A stretch of 64,000 nt of DNA from Promethearchaeia archaeon (GTDB lineage Archaea > Asgardarchaeota > Lokiarchaeia > Sigyniarchaeales > SOKP01). The position numbers and the translations under genes are program-made. The DNA lies in the NCBI GenBank assembly GCA_029856045.1, contig JAHQWG010000025.1, forward strand, positions 94,904-158,903. Reading direction: 5' to 3'. Under the pieces are notes generated by a model, which saw only the letters and a list, made by a program, of their open reading frames with translations, was not told where the DNA came from and searched no databases. Below, in pieces: positions 17,905-26,145 of this stretch (the stretch's first letter is position 1; the number at the start of each line of letters is the position of its first letter).

Positions 17905-18582
17905 CTGAGCAGAAGTTTGGTTCCTAATAGGAGATATATTCAAATAGCATTCAATCATACTACTTATGAAGTTTGGAGAATATTACCGCAAATACCTCAA
18001 GACCCAAGGATAATAATTGAAGCGGGAACACCATTTTGTAAACGAGAAGGAATGGATGGTGTTGGATTAATACGAAGTAAGTGGAGGGGAATTTTGGTAG
18101 CAGATTTAAAAGTAACTGATGGAGCAAGGGAAGAAGTTATGTTTGCTTATCAAGCTGGAGCCAATGCGGTAACTGCAGCAGGAACTGCCCCAACTGAAAC
18201 TTTGGATTTTTTCATGAAAATATGTGCCAAATATAATGTCTATTCAATGGTAGATATGTTAAACGTTGATAATCCTCTTAGAAAACTCCTACCTTTAAAA
18301 AACAAACCAGATTTTGTAGTTATCCATAAGGGACGAGACGAAGAAGTTAATCCAAGAAAGATAATTCGATATAAGGATATTAATAAAGTTTGTTCAAAAT
18401 TTGGCGTGTTCATATCAGTTGCCGGAGGTTTGGACCAAGACAGTGTCCGTACAGCCTATTTTAATGGTGCTGATGTTGCGATCCTAAATATTGTCGAACA
18501 AGATGATGAAAATAAGGGAATATTTGAAAACGCTAACTTTAGGGTATTGATTCCGAAGATATTAAACGAAATAGGAGCATAA
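17905..18582 (+). CDS. OMPDC-superfamily (3-hexulose-6-phosphate synthase-like) protein, probable CTG start
   Basis: About 225 residues, one TIM barrel. Signature VADLKVTDG gives the DxKxxD metal/catalytic motif of HPS/KGPDC enzymes; GANAVTAAGTAPTETL, VVIHKGRDEE and FISVAGGLDQDSV match later strands. HPS joins ribulose-5-phosphate and formaldehyde, or in archaea runs backwards to make pentose phosphate; OMP decarboxylase or another HUMPS activity is possible. The ORF track uses TTG 17917, 20 nt from the strong SD GAGGGGG; CTG 17905 lies 8 nt from it and gives MSRSLVPNRR. No ATG or GTG is available. Confidence 0.78.
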   Translation: MSRSLVPNRRYIQIAFNHTTYEVWRILPQIPQDPRIIIEAGTPFCKREGMDGVGLIRSKWRGILVADLKVTDGAREEVMFAYQAGANAVTAAGTAPTETLDFFMKICAKYNVYSMVDMLNVDNPLRKLLPLKNKPDFVVIHKGRDEEVNPRKIIRYKDINKVCSKFGVFISVAGGLDQDSVRTAYFNGADVAILNIVEQDDENKGIFENANFRVLIPKILNEIGA

Positions 18583-18594
18583 ATTTAATTAATA

Positions 18595-18616
18595 TTATTT
18601 TTTCTCTTTTTTTTTA
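18595..18616 (+). terminator. T-rich termination region
   Basis: Two T runs (tattttttctc then ttttttttt) follow the HPS-like gene by about 15 bases. They fit an archaeal oligo-U terminator closing the stomatin operon. Confidence 0.4.
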
Positions 18617-18753
18617 TAAGTATTTTGAATTTAGATTAAGTTAAACTTATATATTCAATTCAATATTATTAATTCCAATTAAGAAATTTGAAATGATCTA
18701 AAATTTATAAAATAAAACATCAATGAGTGGTCTATTAGGATCACTCAAAAAAA

Positions 18754-20811
18754 GTGAAAAGAATGTTAAAATTAAAAGTAAAAAAAGTTGTAATGTTTAA
18801 ACATGGTGTTTCCTATTATATTCTCGGAGGAAATTTAAAGGGCTCTGGCAAATTTGAATTGGAATTTAAAACAGATGAGATGAATGATATATTAAAATCT
18901 CTGTTTGTATTAGATACCAGTCAAAAAGGATACATTTCTTCTATAAGTTTTGATGCAGCTTTAGAAACTTCACAATTACTAAGTCAAATTTCATTAAATG
19001 TCCCTGATGACGATTCTTTTTCTTCAGTTTTAACGCAGATTAAGGGAGCAAAGATAAATTTTACTATTGGAACTGCTAAAAAGATGAGCGGTACGGTTAT
19101 GGGCATTGAATATAGAGAAAAATTCATAAAAGAAGAGAAAATAGAAGAACCACTTTTAATCACTTTAAATGAGAATAACACAATCTCTAAAATCCCATTT
19201 TCCGAGATAAGCTCATTTGAAATATTAAATGAAGATCTCCAGAAAGATCTAAAGTTTTTTTTAGACACTGTAATTGCAGGAAAAAAGAAGGATACAAAAT
19301 ATATCGTTATTAATTGTGAATCTGGAGGGCAAGATGAAGTAAAGAGATCAATTGTTGTAAGCTATCTTCAAGAGAGTCCAATTTGGAAAACCACATATAG
19401 ATTAATTATGAGTAAAAAACAAGCTTTAGAAAAGAAATGCTTACTCTCAGGTTGGTGTATCGTGGAGAACGTTACAAACATGGACTGGGAGGAAATTGAA
19501 TTATCATTAGTTGCTGGAATGCCTGTATCATTCAAATATGATTTTTATCACCCAATTTTTATTCAGAGACCGGTAATTACTCCACCAAAAGTATTAAGTG
19601 CAAAACCTATTGAAATAGAAGAGGGCATGGAAATGGAGGAGTATGATAAATATAAAATGGAGGCAACATATGAGATAAAAGAAGCAGAAGCAGCTCCTCC
19701 TGCTCCAATGGCAATGGCAACAGCAGGAGCGAAAAAGTCAAGAAAAGCTGCGATTGGTGGAGGATTTGGTGCTATGGCTGATGAGGCGCTTCTAGATAAA
19801 GTTAGAACCCAAACATCTGTTCAAACAAAAGACCTGGGAGAGCTTTTTGAATACAATATATCAAAACCTGTATCTCTTAAAAGGAAGCATAGTGCCTTAG
19901 TACCAATTGTAAGTGAAGAAATAATAGCAAAAAAAATTCTACTTTACAATAAAAATGAAAATGATAAAAATCCAAATGCATGCCTTGAAATTACAAATAA
20001 TACAAATTTAACCCTGGAACGAGGACCTGTAACAATCATTTACGACAATAACCTCGCTGGGGAAGCAATTATTCCATTTTTGAACAAAACCGATACAAGA
20101 TTATTAAACTATGCAATCGAACAAGCTGTGCTTATTGATCACGAGCAGAAGTCAGAAAGTAAAAGAGTCCATAAAATTAGTTTCTCAGGACACTATTGTT
20201 ATGAATATTATTATACCAATCTAACTACAACATACAAAATTAAGAATAAAACTGATGAAGTGAAAGAATTATATCTTGATCATCCAAAACAATCAGGGTA
20301 TAAAATATTAGAAAGTCCTGAAGAGCCTGAAGAAACTCCAAATTATTGGCGTTTTAAATTGAATATAGAACCAAAGGATGCAGTTTCATTTACTATTAAA
20401 GAACAGAGAGAGAATTCTTCTAGTTATTATTTATGGAATTGGACCAAAGAAGATATCTTTAAACGAGTAGAATTTTATATTAAACAAAAGTTCATTAATG
20501 AGAAACTTGAAACCCAATTGATGGAGATAGCAGAATTGATTGGAAAGGTGAATGATTTAAAGAATAAAAAAGAAAACTTAATCAATGAAAAAGATCAAAT
20601 GGAAAATGAACAACAAAGAATTAGAGATAATATTTCAGTATTAGGGCAAACTTCTCAAGAAAACGTCTTGAAAGAAAAATATGTTAAAAAATTGACAGAC
20701 CAAGAGAACAAATTCGAAAAAATATCTTCCGAAATAAAAGCAATGGATAAAGAACTTGAAAGTTTAAATGAAACTATTTCTAAAAAAATGGATAAACTTA
20801 GAGTTAGTTAA
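18754..20811 (+). CDS. DUF4139-like protein with C-terminal coiled coil
   Basis: 685 residues. The middle part reads like DUF4139/mucoidy-inhibitor-A-like proteins: VVSYLQESPIWKTTYRL, LSGWCIVENVTNMDWEEIELSLVAGMPVSF, and later NLTLERGPVTIIYDNNLAGEA. The N-terminal ~240 residues are beta-rich (VKKVVMFKHGVSYY); an Ala/Pro-rich flexible linker (EAEAAPPAPMAMATAG) interrupts the domain near 310-330; residues ~590-685 form a Lys/Glu-rich coiled coil. No signal peptide or TM, so probably cytosolic. The molecular function of the family is not established. ATG 18763 behind AAGTGA is a likelier start than GTG 18754. Followed by a long T-rich gap. Confidence 0.7.
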   Translation: MKRMLKLKVKKVVMFKHGVSYYILGGNLKGSGKFELEFKTDEMNDILKSLFVLDTSQKGYISSISFDAALETSQLLSQISLNVPDDDSFSSVLTQIKGAKINFTIGTAKKMSGTVMGIEYREKFIKEEKIEEPLLITLNENNTISKIPFSEISSFEILNEDLQKDLKFFLDTVIAGKKKDTKYIVINCESGGQDEVKRSIVVSYLQESPIWKTTYRLIMSKKQALEKKCLLSGWCIVENVTNMDWEEIELSLVAGMPVSFKYDFYHPIFIQRPVITPPKVLSAKPIEIEEGMEMEEYDKYKMEATYEIKEAEAAPPAPMAMATAGAKKSRKAAIGGGFGAMADEALLDKVRTQTSVQTKDLGELFEYNISKPVSLKRKHSALVPIVSEEIIAKKILLYNKNENDKNPNACLEITNNTNLTLERGPVTIIYDNNLAGEAIIPFLNKTDTRLLNYAIEQAVLIDHEQKSESKRVHKISFSGHYCYEYYYTNLTTTYKIKNKTDEVKELYLDHPKQSGYKILESPEEPEETPNYWRFKLNIEPKDAVSFTIKEQRENSSSYYLWNWTKEDIFKRVEFYIKQKFINEKLETQLMEIAELIGKVNDLKNKKENLINEKDQMENEQQRIRDNISVLGQTSQENVLKEKYVKKLTDQENKFEKISSEIKAMDKELESLNETISKKMDKLRVS

Positions 20812-21009
20812 AAAACAAAAAAAATCTCATAAAAAATATCCTTTTTCTTAATTTTTTTCTTTTAGAAAATTCTTTGAAATTAGATGAATGATAAAATACT
20901 TTAAAAATTAAAGAAATCTCTTATAAAATTTTTATACTATTTTTATAATATATCTTCATAGCAATTTTTTGAAAAAAAAATCTAATTATTATTATTTGGG
21001 TGAACAAAA

Positions 21010-23271
21010 ATATCAACTGAAACTAATAGTGAAATTAAAAAGATTAAGGCTGAAAAAAAGCTAAAGGAATCTAAAATAAAAAAGGAAAAAAAGAAATCTA
21101 AAATAAAAAGCGAGAAACAAAAAGAGAGAGAGGAAGTAGAAAAAAAAGAACATTCTTTAAGGGCCATTGCATTAGATACTGGCGGAACAATGAGTGATTC
21201 TTTTGTAATTGACGAAGAAGGAACATTTATAATAGGAAAGGCAATTACTACTCCAGAGGATGAGTCTGAAGGGATATTAAATTCAATTAAGGATGCTTTA
21301 GGTTATTGGGATACGACTTTAGAAGATTCAGGAGGATCTGTAGAAGCCTTAGTATATTCTGGAACAACAATGATAAATAGGCTTTTAGAGAGAAAGGGAA
21401 ACAGTAATATTGGAATTATAGTTAATGCAGGTTTTGAGGATCTCCCCAGATTAGGAAGAGCTCTTCAATGTTGGATATGGCTCGACTATGGAGGACGCCT
21501 CCATGCGAGGGAACACGAACACCCCAAACCACTAGTACCAAGGAAACAAATTAAAGGTGTCCGCGGACGAATCAATTTCTGGGGAGAGGAGCTGATTCCA
21601 CTTTATAAAGATGAAGTTAGAGTAGCCATAGAAGAATTACTCGAAATGGGGGTGGATAGTATTTGTGTTTGCCTACTTTGTTCCTACATGAATCCAGCTC
21701 ATGAAAAACGTGTGAAAAGGATTGCAGAACGGCTAATGAAGGAAAAAGATAAGAAGATTCCTATAATCTTATCATGCGAGCATAATCCTGTTAGAGGTGA
21801 AACTCCTAGACTAAATGCTCTTATCATTGAACAGTATGCTGCAGAACCATCAAGAAAATTGTTAGTAAAAATTGCCGAAACTTTTCAAGAGAAACAAGTT
21901 CCCGCGCCTCTTAGAATCTTAACAACTTATGGAGGTACAATCTCCCCATATCACAAACAACTCATTACAACCCTAGTATCCGGTCCTATTGGTGGAATGA
22001 TAGGATGCAAATTCATAGCCAAGGAATATGGAATAAAGAACTTAGTATCCTCAGATGTAGGGGGTACCAGTTTCGATGTAGGTCTTATAATGGAAAATTA
22101 CGTTCCTACCAAATGGGAGAGTTCTGTTGGAAAATTCATTTTAAACATACCCATGATAGGTTTAAACTCAATAGGTGCAGGTACTGGCATGTATGTGAGA
22201 TATAATAAAGTTTCAGGAAGATTAGAATTTGGACCTGAAAGTGCAGGATATCGTATCGGAGTATGTAATGAGCCATCTGGAGTTGAAACAGTCACAATGA
22301 CGGATTGTAGTTTAATTTTGGGATATCTCAATCCAGACTATTTTCTCGGAGGAAATATTCCATTAGACAAGAAGCGAGCATATAAATATATCAAAGAACA
22401 GTTGGCAGACCCTTTTGGTGTAGACCCAGAAAGAACTGCACGAGGTGCACTTGATTTAATAGAGATTAACATGAAAAATCATCTTAATGGAATGATTCAA
22501 GGTCTTGGTTTCAGACCAGAGAACTATACCCTCATCTCCTTCGGAGGGGCTGGGCCACTCCATGTGGCAGGATATGCTAGGGAGTTAAAGTTTCAAGATA
22601 TTATGATACCAGAATGGGCAGCTGCGTTCTCAGCGTATGGTTGTGCATGTGCCGAACATTCTTACAGACATGAAAAGTCTGTGGATTTATTGATACCTCC
22701 TGATGGGAGTATGAATGAAATTGTATCTATGATGCTCAACGCTACGTGGAGTGAATTAAAAAAGGATATAATAAAAGAGTTTGAAAAAGAGGATAGAGAT
22801 CCTAGTGAAATGGAATTTATTCCCTCAGTTCGAATACAATATTTTGGTATGTTTGATGATTTAGAAGTAACATCTACATCTGATAATCTTAAAGCCGAAG
22901 ATGTGTGGAAACTGGCAAGAAGTTATGATGATCTTTTCGATCAAATATTTCGAAGAGGTACAAAAAGTCCTAATCTTGGATATCATATAACCAAGGCGGT
23001 GGCAACAGGGATTATTCCAGTTCCTAAGCCCAAATTGCCGGATTATAAGTTGAGTGGGAAGGATCCGTACAAAGGAGCAAATAAAGGAAAGAGAAAAATA
23101 TTCTGGGAAGCTGATTGGCATAATGCTTCACTTTGGGAGATGAATTTACTTAATCCTGGAAATTTAATAGATGGTCCCGCAGTTATCGAGGCTCCGGCAA
23201 CCACTTTACTGGTTCCGCCGGGTTTTAAAGTTTTTCTTGATAAACATAGAATTTTTCATATGGAGGTGTAA
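21010..23271 (+). CDS. acxA: Acetone carboxylase-like beta subunit (HyuA/oxoprolinase family), with Lys-rich extension and probable ATA start
   Basis: ATP-binding hydantoinase A-type subunit: RAIALDTGGTMSDSFVIDEEG is the N-terminal ASKHA phosphate-binding strand, and GKAITTPEDESEGILNS, YSGTTMINRLLERKG, DVGGTSFDVG, ISFGGAGPLH follow. Together with the next two genes the set matches acetone carboxylase, which turns acetone, bicarbonate and ATP into acetoacetate. The ORF track's ATG 21190 lies inside DTGGTM and cannot be the start. The frame is open back to TGA 21001 and contains no ATG, GTG or TTG; ATA 21010 (ATA TCA ACT GAA), 7 nt after GGGTGA, gives 753 residues. Residues 1-55 form a Lys/Glu-rich extension I do not know from relatives. 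An indel in the A5 run at 21005-21010 (making GTG 21000 the start) is the alternative. Confidence 0.85.
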   Translation: MSTETNSEIKKIKAEKKLKESKIKKEKKKSKIKSEKQKEREEVEKKEHSLRAIALDTGGTMSDSFVIDEEGTFIIGKAITTPEDESEGILNSIKDALGYWDTTLEDSGGSVEALVYSGTTMINRLLERKGNSNIGIIVNAGFEDLPRLGRALQCWIWLDYGGRLHAREHEHPKPLVPRKQIKGVRGRINFWGEELIPLYKDEVRVAIEELLEMGVDSICVCLLCSYMNPAHEKRVKRIAERLMKEKDKKIPIILSCEHNPVRGETPRLNALIIEQYAAEPSRKLLVKIAETFQEKQVPAPLRILTTYGGTISPYHKQLITTLVSGPIGGMIGCKFIAKEYGIKNLVSSDVGGTSFDVGLIMENYVPTKWESSVGKFILNIPMIGLNSIGAGTGMYVRYNKVSGRLEFGPESAGYRIGVCNEPSGVETVTMTDCSLILGYLNPDYFLGGNIPLDKKRAYKYIKEQLADPFGVDPERTARGALDLIEINMKNHLNGMIQGLGFRPENYTLISFGGAGPLHVAGYARELKFQDIMIPEWAAAFSAYGCACAEHSYRHEKSVDLLIPPDGSMNEIVSMMLNATWSELKKDIIKEFEKEDRDPSEMEFIPSVRIQYFGMFDDLEVTSTSDNLKAEDVWKLARSYDDLFDQIFRRGTKSPNLGYHITKAVATGIIPVPKPKLPDYKLSGKDPYKGANKGKRKIFWEADWHNASLWEMNLLNPGNLIDGPAVIEAPATTLLVPPGFKVFLDKHRIFHMEV

Positions 23272-23275
23272 AGAA

Positions 23276-25492
23276 ATGAATAATAAACCAATTGGATGGA
23301 ATGGAAAAACACTTATGAAAATGCTTGAAGAAAGCGAGAAATATATAAAGGAAACAAAATCATATTATGGAATAGATAAACTAAAGTTAAAGGAAGAAGA
23401 CCCTTTTGAATATGAACGAGCATTTGCAAGTCTTAGAGGTGCATTAGTTTCTGCAAGAGAAACTGCATTACATGTTGCCGCTTCACCCATTGTTAAAGAG
23501 ATTGGTGAGCTCTGCTTTGCTTTATATACTCCAGAAGGTGATTCTATTGTTGTTTCAACTGGTATCTTGGTTCATGTCCACACAATGAGCGAAGCCGTAA
23601 AATTTATGGTAAAAGAGGATTATGAACAAGACCCCGGAATCAACCCAGGTGATATTTTTCTAAATAATGACCCCGAATGCGGAAATGTGCATACAACAGA
23701 TGTCCAGACTCTAATTCCGATATTCTGGAAGGAAGAATTGATTGGCTGGGCGGGAGGTGTAACTCATCAAATCGATTCTGGAGGTATTACTCCAGGTCAT
23801 GATTTAGTTGCAGCTATTCAACGTTTTGATGATGGGGTTTATTACACTTGTCGAAAGATCGGATCGAATGATAAAATATGGAAAGATCACATGATAAATG
23901 CTCGAAGATCAGTTAGAACTCCATTTTATTGGGAGTTGGACGAAAAATGTAGATTAGCGGGAGATTTAATGATTCGAGATGCGGTTCTAGAGTTTATAGA
24001 GAGAGAAGGAATTGAATACTATAAACAATTTATAAGAGAGGTAATAGAGGAGGGAAGAAGGATTTTTCAAGAACGTGTGAAAGAACGACTGATACCTGGG
24101 AGGTATAGAGCTGCAGCTTTCTTTGATATACCTATGAAGGAAGAAGCTTGGCAACCTAGGGCAAAAATAGATAAGGTCAGCAACCAACCATTAGAAATAA
24201 TAATTAAGAATGATGGAAAAATGTCACTTTCATTTGATGGAGCAAGTGGTCCTGGAGCAAATCCTATGAACTGTGCAAAAGGAGCAATGGAAGGAGGTCA
24301 ATGGGTTCTCTTAACGCAGGTTTTAATATATGGAGATAAAGTGAATGATGGGGCATATTTTGCTGTAGAGACAGATTACCCGCTAGGAACATGGTGTAAT
24401 CCAGGAGATTCTTCTTTATCATATCAGAGTCCTTGGGGTAATTTAATTCCTGCATATACGGGAATGATGAAGTGTCTATCTTATGGACTATTCTCGCGTG
24501 GATATAGAGAAGAAATCGTTCCAGGGTATGGGTTTACCGGAGATGCAATTCAAGGTGGAGGAATTTATTCTGCTGGGCCGCTTAAAGGGGAAAGGTGGTC
24601 ATTATCAACATTTGAGATTAGCGGTCAAGGCTTGGGAGCAAGTGGTGTTAGAGATGGACTGGATTGGGGATATGCAATGTGGAATCCAGAAGCTGACCTT
24701 GGAGATGTTGAAACATGGGAACTATTCCAAGGAGGAATTCCTTATTTATCAAGAAGAGTTAAACCAAATACTGCAGGTCATGGAAAATATCGAGGTGGAG
24801 CAAATTATGAAGGAGTGGCAATGATTGCAAATTCAAAAGAAGTGGACTTTTTTGGAGCTAGGGATGGTTATTGTTTTCATGGATCTGGTGGTATGCACGG
24901 GGGTTATCCTCATGCAACTGGATATCGACTTTATGCCAAAAAGACAAATATTCAGGAGATTATACAAAATCAAAAAGAATATCCATTAGGAGATCCAGAT
25001 CCTAGTAATGGTGAATTTGAGAAATTACTAGAGGGAGATATTGTGAGAAAGAAATACTGCACAATCTATCCTATCATCTTGGAGAATAACGATATTATTT
25101 ATTATGCATTAAGTGGAGGTCCAGGATACGGTGATCCTCTAGAGAGAAAGGTGGAGAGTGTAAAACAAGACCTTAATAATGGAATTTACACAAATGATTT
25201 AGTCTATAATATTTATGGTGTAGTAGCAGAATATGATGAAGAAATGGGAGAGTGGGTAATCGACAAAATGGGCACAGACATACGTCGAGAAGAAATTAGA
25301 GCGGAACGAAAAGATAAATCCTTGACATTTGATGATTATTGGGAACAAGAACGGTGGAAAATTACGGAAGATATGCTGAGTGAACCAGTAAAACTAATGT
25401 ATTCTGAAAGTTTAAATTTATCTCCAAAATGGGCAAAGGAATTCCTAGAATTTTGGAGATTACCCGAGGATTTCCAACTGGAGGTGAAATAA
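23276..25492 (+). CDS. acxB: Acetone carboxylase-like alpha subunit (HyuB/oxoprolinase family)
   Basis: 738 residues from ATG 23276, 4 bp after acxA stop and behind a perfect GGAGGTG; the ORF-track Met at 23171 is inside acxA. Family features: RGALVSARETALHVAASP, ILVHVHTMSEAVK, DPGINPGDIFLNNDPECGNVHTTD, GWAGGVTHQIDSGG, SFDGASGPGANPMNCAKGA, HGSGGMHGGYPHATGYRL. As I recall the acetone carboxylase structure, Mn is held by a His, an Asp three residues later and a His 25 residues after the first; here HTTD and the His of VTHQ have exactly that spacing. This supports acetone (or a related ketone such as acetophenone) carboxylase over hydantoinase or 5-oxoprolinase. Confidence 0.9.
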   Translation: MNNKPIGWNGKTLMKMLEESEKYIKETKSYYGIDKLKLKEEDPFEYERAFASLRGALVSARETALHVAASPIVKEIGELCFALYTPEGDSIVVSTGILVHVHTMSEAVKFMVKEDYEQDPGINPGDIFLNNDPECGNVHTTDVQTLIPIFWKEELIGWAGGVTHQIDSGGITPGHDLVAAIQRFDDGVYYTCRKIGSNDKIWKDHMINARRSVRTPFYWELDEKCRLAGDLMIRDAVLEFIEREGIEYYKQFIREVIEEGRRIFQERVKERLIPGRYRAAAFFDIPMKEEAWQPRAKIDKVSNQPLEIIIKNDGKMSLSFDGASGPGANPMNCAKGAMEGGQWVLLTQVLIYGDKVNDGAYFAVETDYPLGTWCNPGDSSLSYQSPWGNLIPAYTGMMKCLSYGLFSRGYREEIVPGYGFTGDAIQGGGIYSAGPLKGERWSLSTFEISGQGLGASGVRDGLDWGYAMWNPEADLGDVETWELFQGGIPYLSRRVKPNTAGHGKYRGGANYEGVAMIANSKEVDFFGARDGYCFHGSGGMHGGYPHATGYRLYAKKTNIQEIIQNQKEYPLGDPDPSNGEFEKLLEGDIVRKKYCTIYPIILENNDIIYYALSGGPGYGDPLERKVESVKQDLNNGIYTNDLVYNIYGVVAEYDEEMGEWVIDKMGTDIRREEIRAERKDKSLTFDDYWEQERWKITEDMLSEPVKLMYSESLNLSPKWAKEFLEFWRLPEDFQLEVK

Positions 25493-25493
25493 A

Positions 25494-25988
25494 ATGGTAA
25501 AATACGATAAAAAGACACTTGAAAGGATGATTAATGGAGATTTGACTTGGGAGGAATTAAAACCAATAATAAGTGGTACAAAGGATCCTGATAGATTTGA
25601 TAAAATTATTGAGATTTTACAAGAAAAAGTCTCTTGGGATGAGAAAATCATCTTACCAATTCATGAACATTTATATATCGTCTCAAAGGATGATAAAAGA
25701 ATAGTAAAATGTGATTGCGGATATGAGTATGGAGATTATAAAGAGAACTGGAAAAAGAAATGTAGAATAAATGTGAGAGATACAGCTGAAGAGCTTGAAG
25801 AATTTTATCCAAAATATATGGCTAGTGACCCAGATTGGATGGAACTTAGAGAATATTTCTGTCCTGGTTGTTTTACACTGCTAGATACGGAAGCTGTACC
25901 TCCAGGATATCCTACAATTTTTAATTTTCTGCCCGATATTGATGCATTCTACAAAGAGTGGCTTGGAAGAAAAGCTCCAGATAGATAG
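25494..25988 (+). CDS. acxC: Acetone carboxylase-like gamma subunit
   Basis: 164 residues, ATG two bases after the alpha-subunit stop with its own GGAGGTG, so the three genes form one tightly coupled operon. Cysteine pairs CDCGYEYG (about 73) and FCPGCFTLL (about 121) look like a zinc site; ENWKKKCRINVRDTAEELEEFYPKY and FLPDIDAFYKEWLG are typical of the acetone carboxylase gamma subunit. Gamma subunits are not found with hydantoinases or oxoprolinases, so its presence is the strongest argument for the ketone-carboxylase assignment. A T-run about 90 bases downstream may end the transcript. Confidence 0.85.
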   Translation: MVKYDKKTLERMINGDLTWEELKPIISGTKDPDRFDKIIEILQEKVSWDEKIILPIHEHLYIVSKDDKRIVKCDCGYEYGDYKENWKKKCRINVRDTAEELEEFYPKYMASDPDWMELREYFCPGCFTLLDTEAVPPGYPTIFNFLPDIDAFYKEWLGRKAPDR

Positions 25989-26071
25989 TAAGAGTTCCTA
26001 ATTGATAATTTAAAAATATGACACAATGAAATCAGTGTTAAATGAATAATTTTAACAAAATTTTTTCAAAC

Positions 26072-26084
26072 CTTTTTTTTTTAT
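26072..26084 (+). terminator. T-rich termination region after the acetone carboxylase operon
   Basis: A run of ten T residues followed by tatttc lies about 85 bases past the acxC stop and before the peptidase gene. Read as an archaeal U-tract terminator. Confidence 0.35.
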
Positions 26085-26145
26085 TTCAATTTGATAAATT
26101 GAAAAAATAAAATAATAAATTTCATGGAAGTTGAATATTTTCATA

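Noticed and set aside
20982-21167. 61-aa minus-strand ORF rich in Phe and Ser
   Set aside because: Exact antisense of the Lys/Glu-rich AcxA extension; composition is explained by the opposite strand.
23171-23275. ORF-track start of acxB inside acxA
   Set aside because: The ATG at 23276 has a perfect GGAGGTG and family-like N-terminus; the upstream part is the out-of-frame end of acxA.
24483-24824. 113-aa plus ORF inside acxB
   Set aside because: Out-of-frame shadow; acxB frame has strong family signatures throughout.
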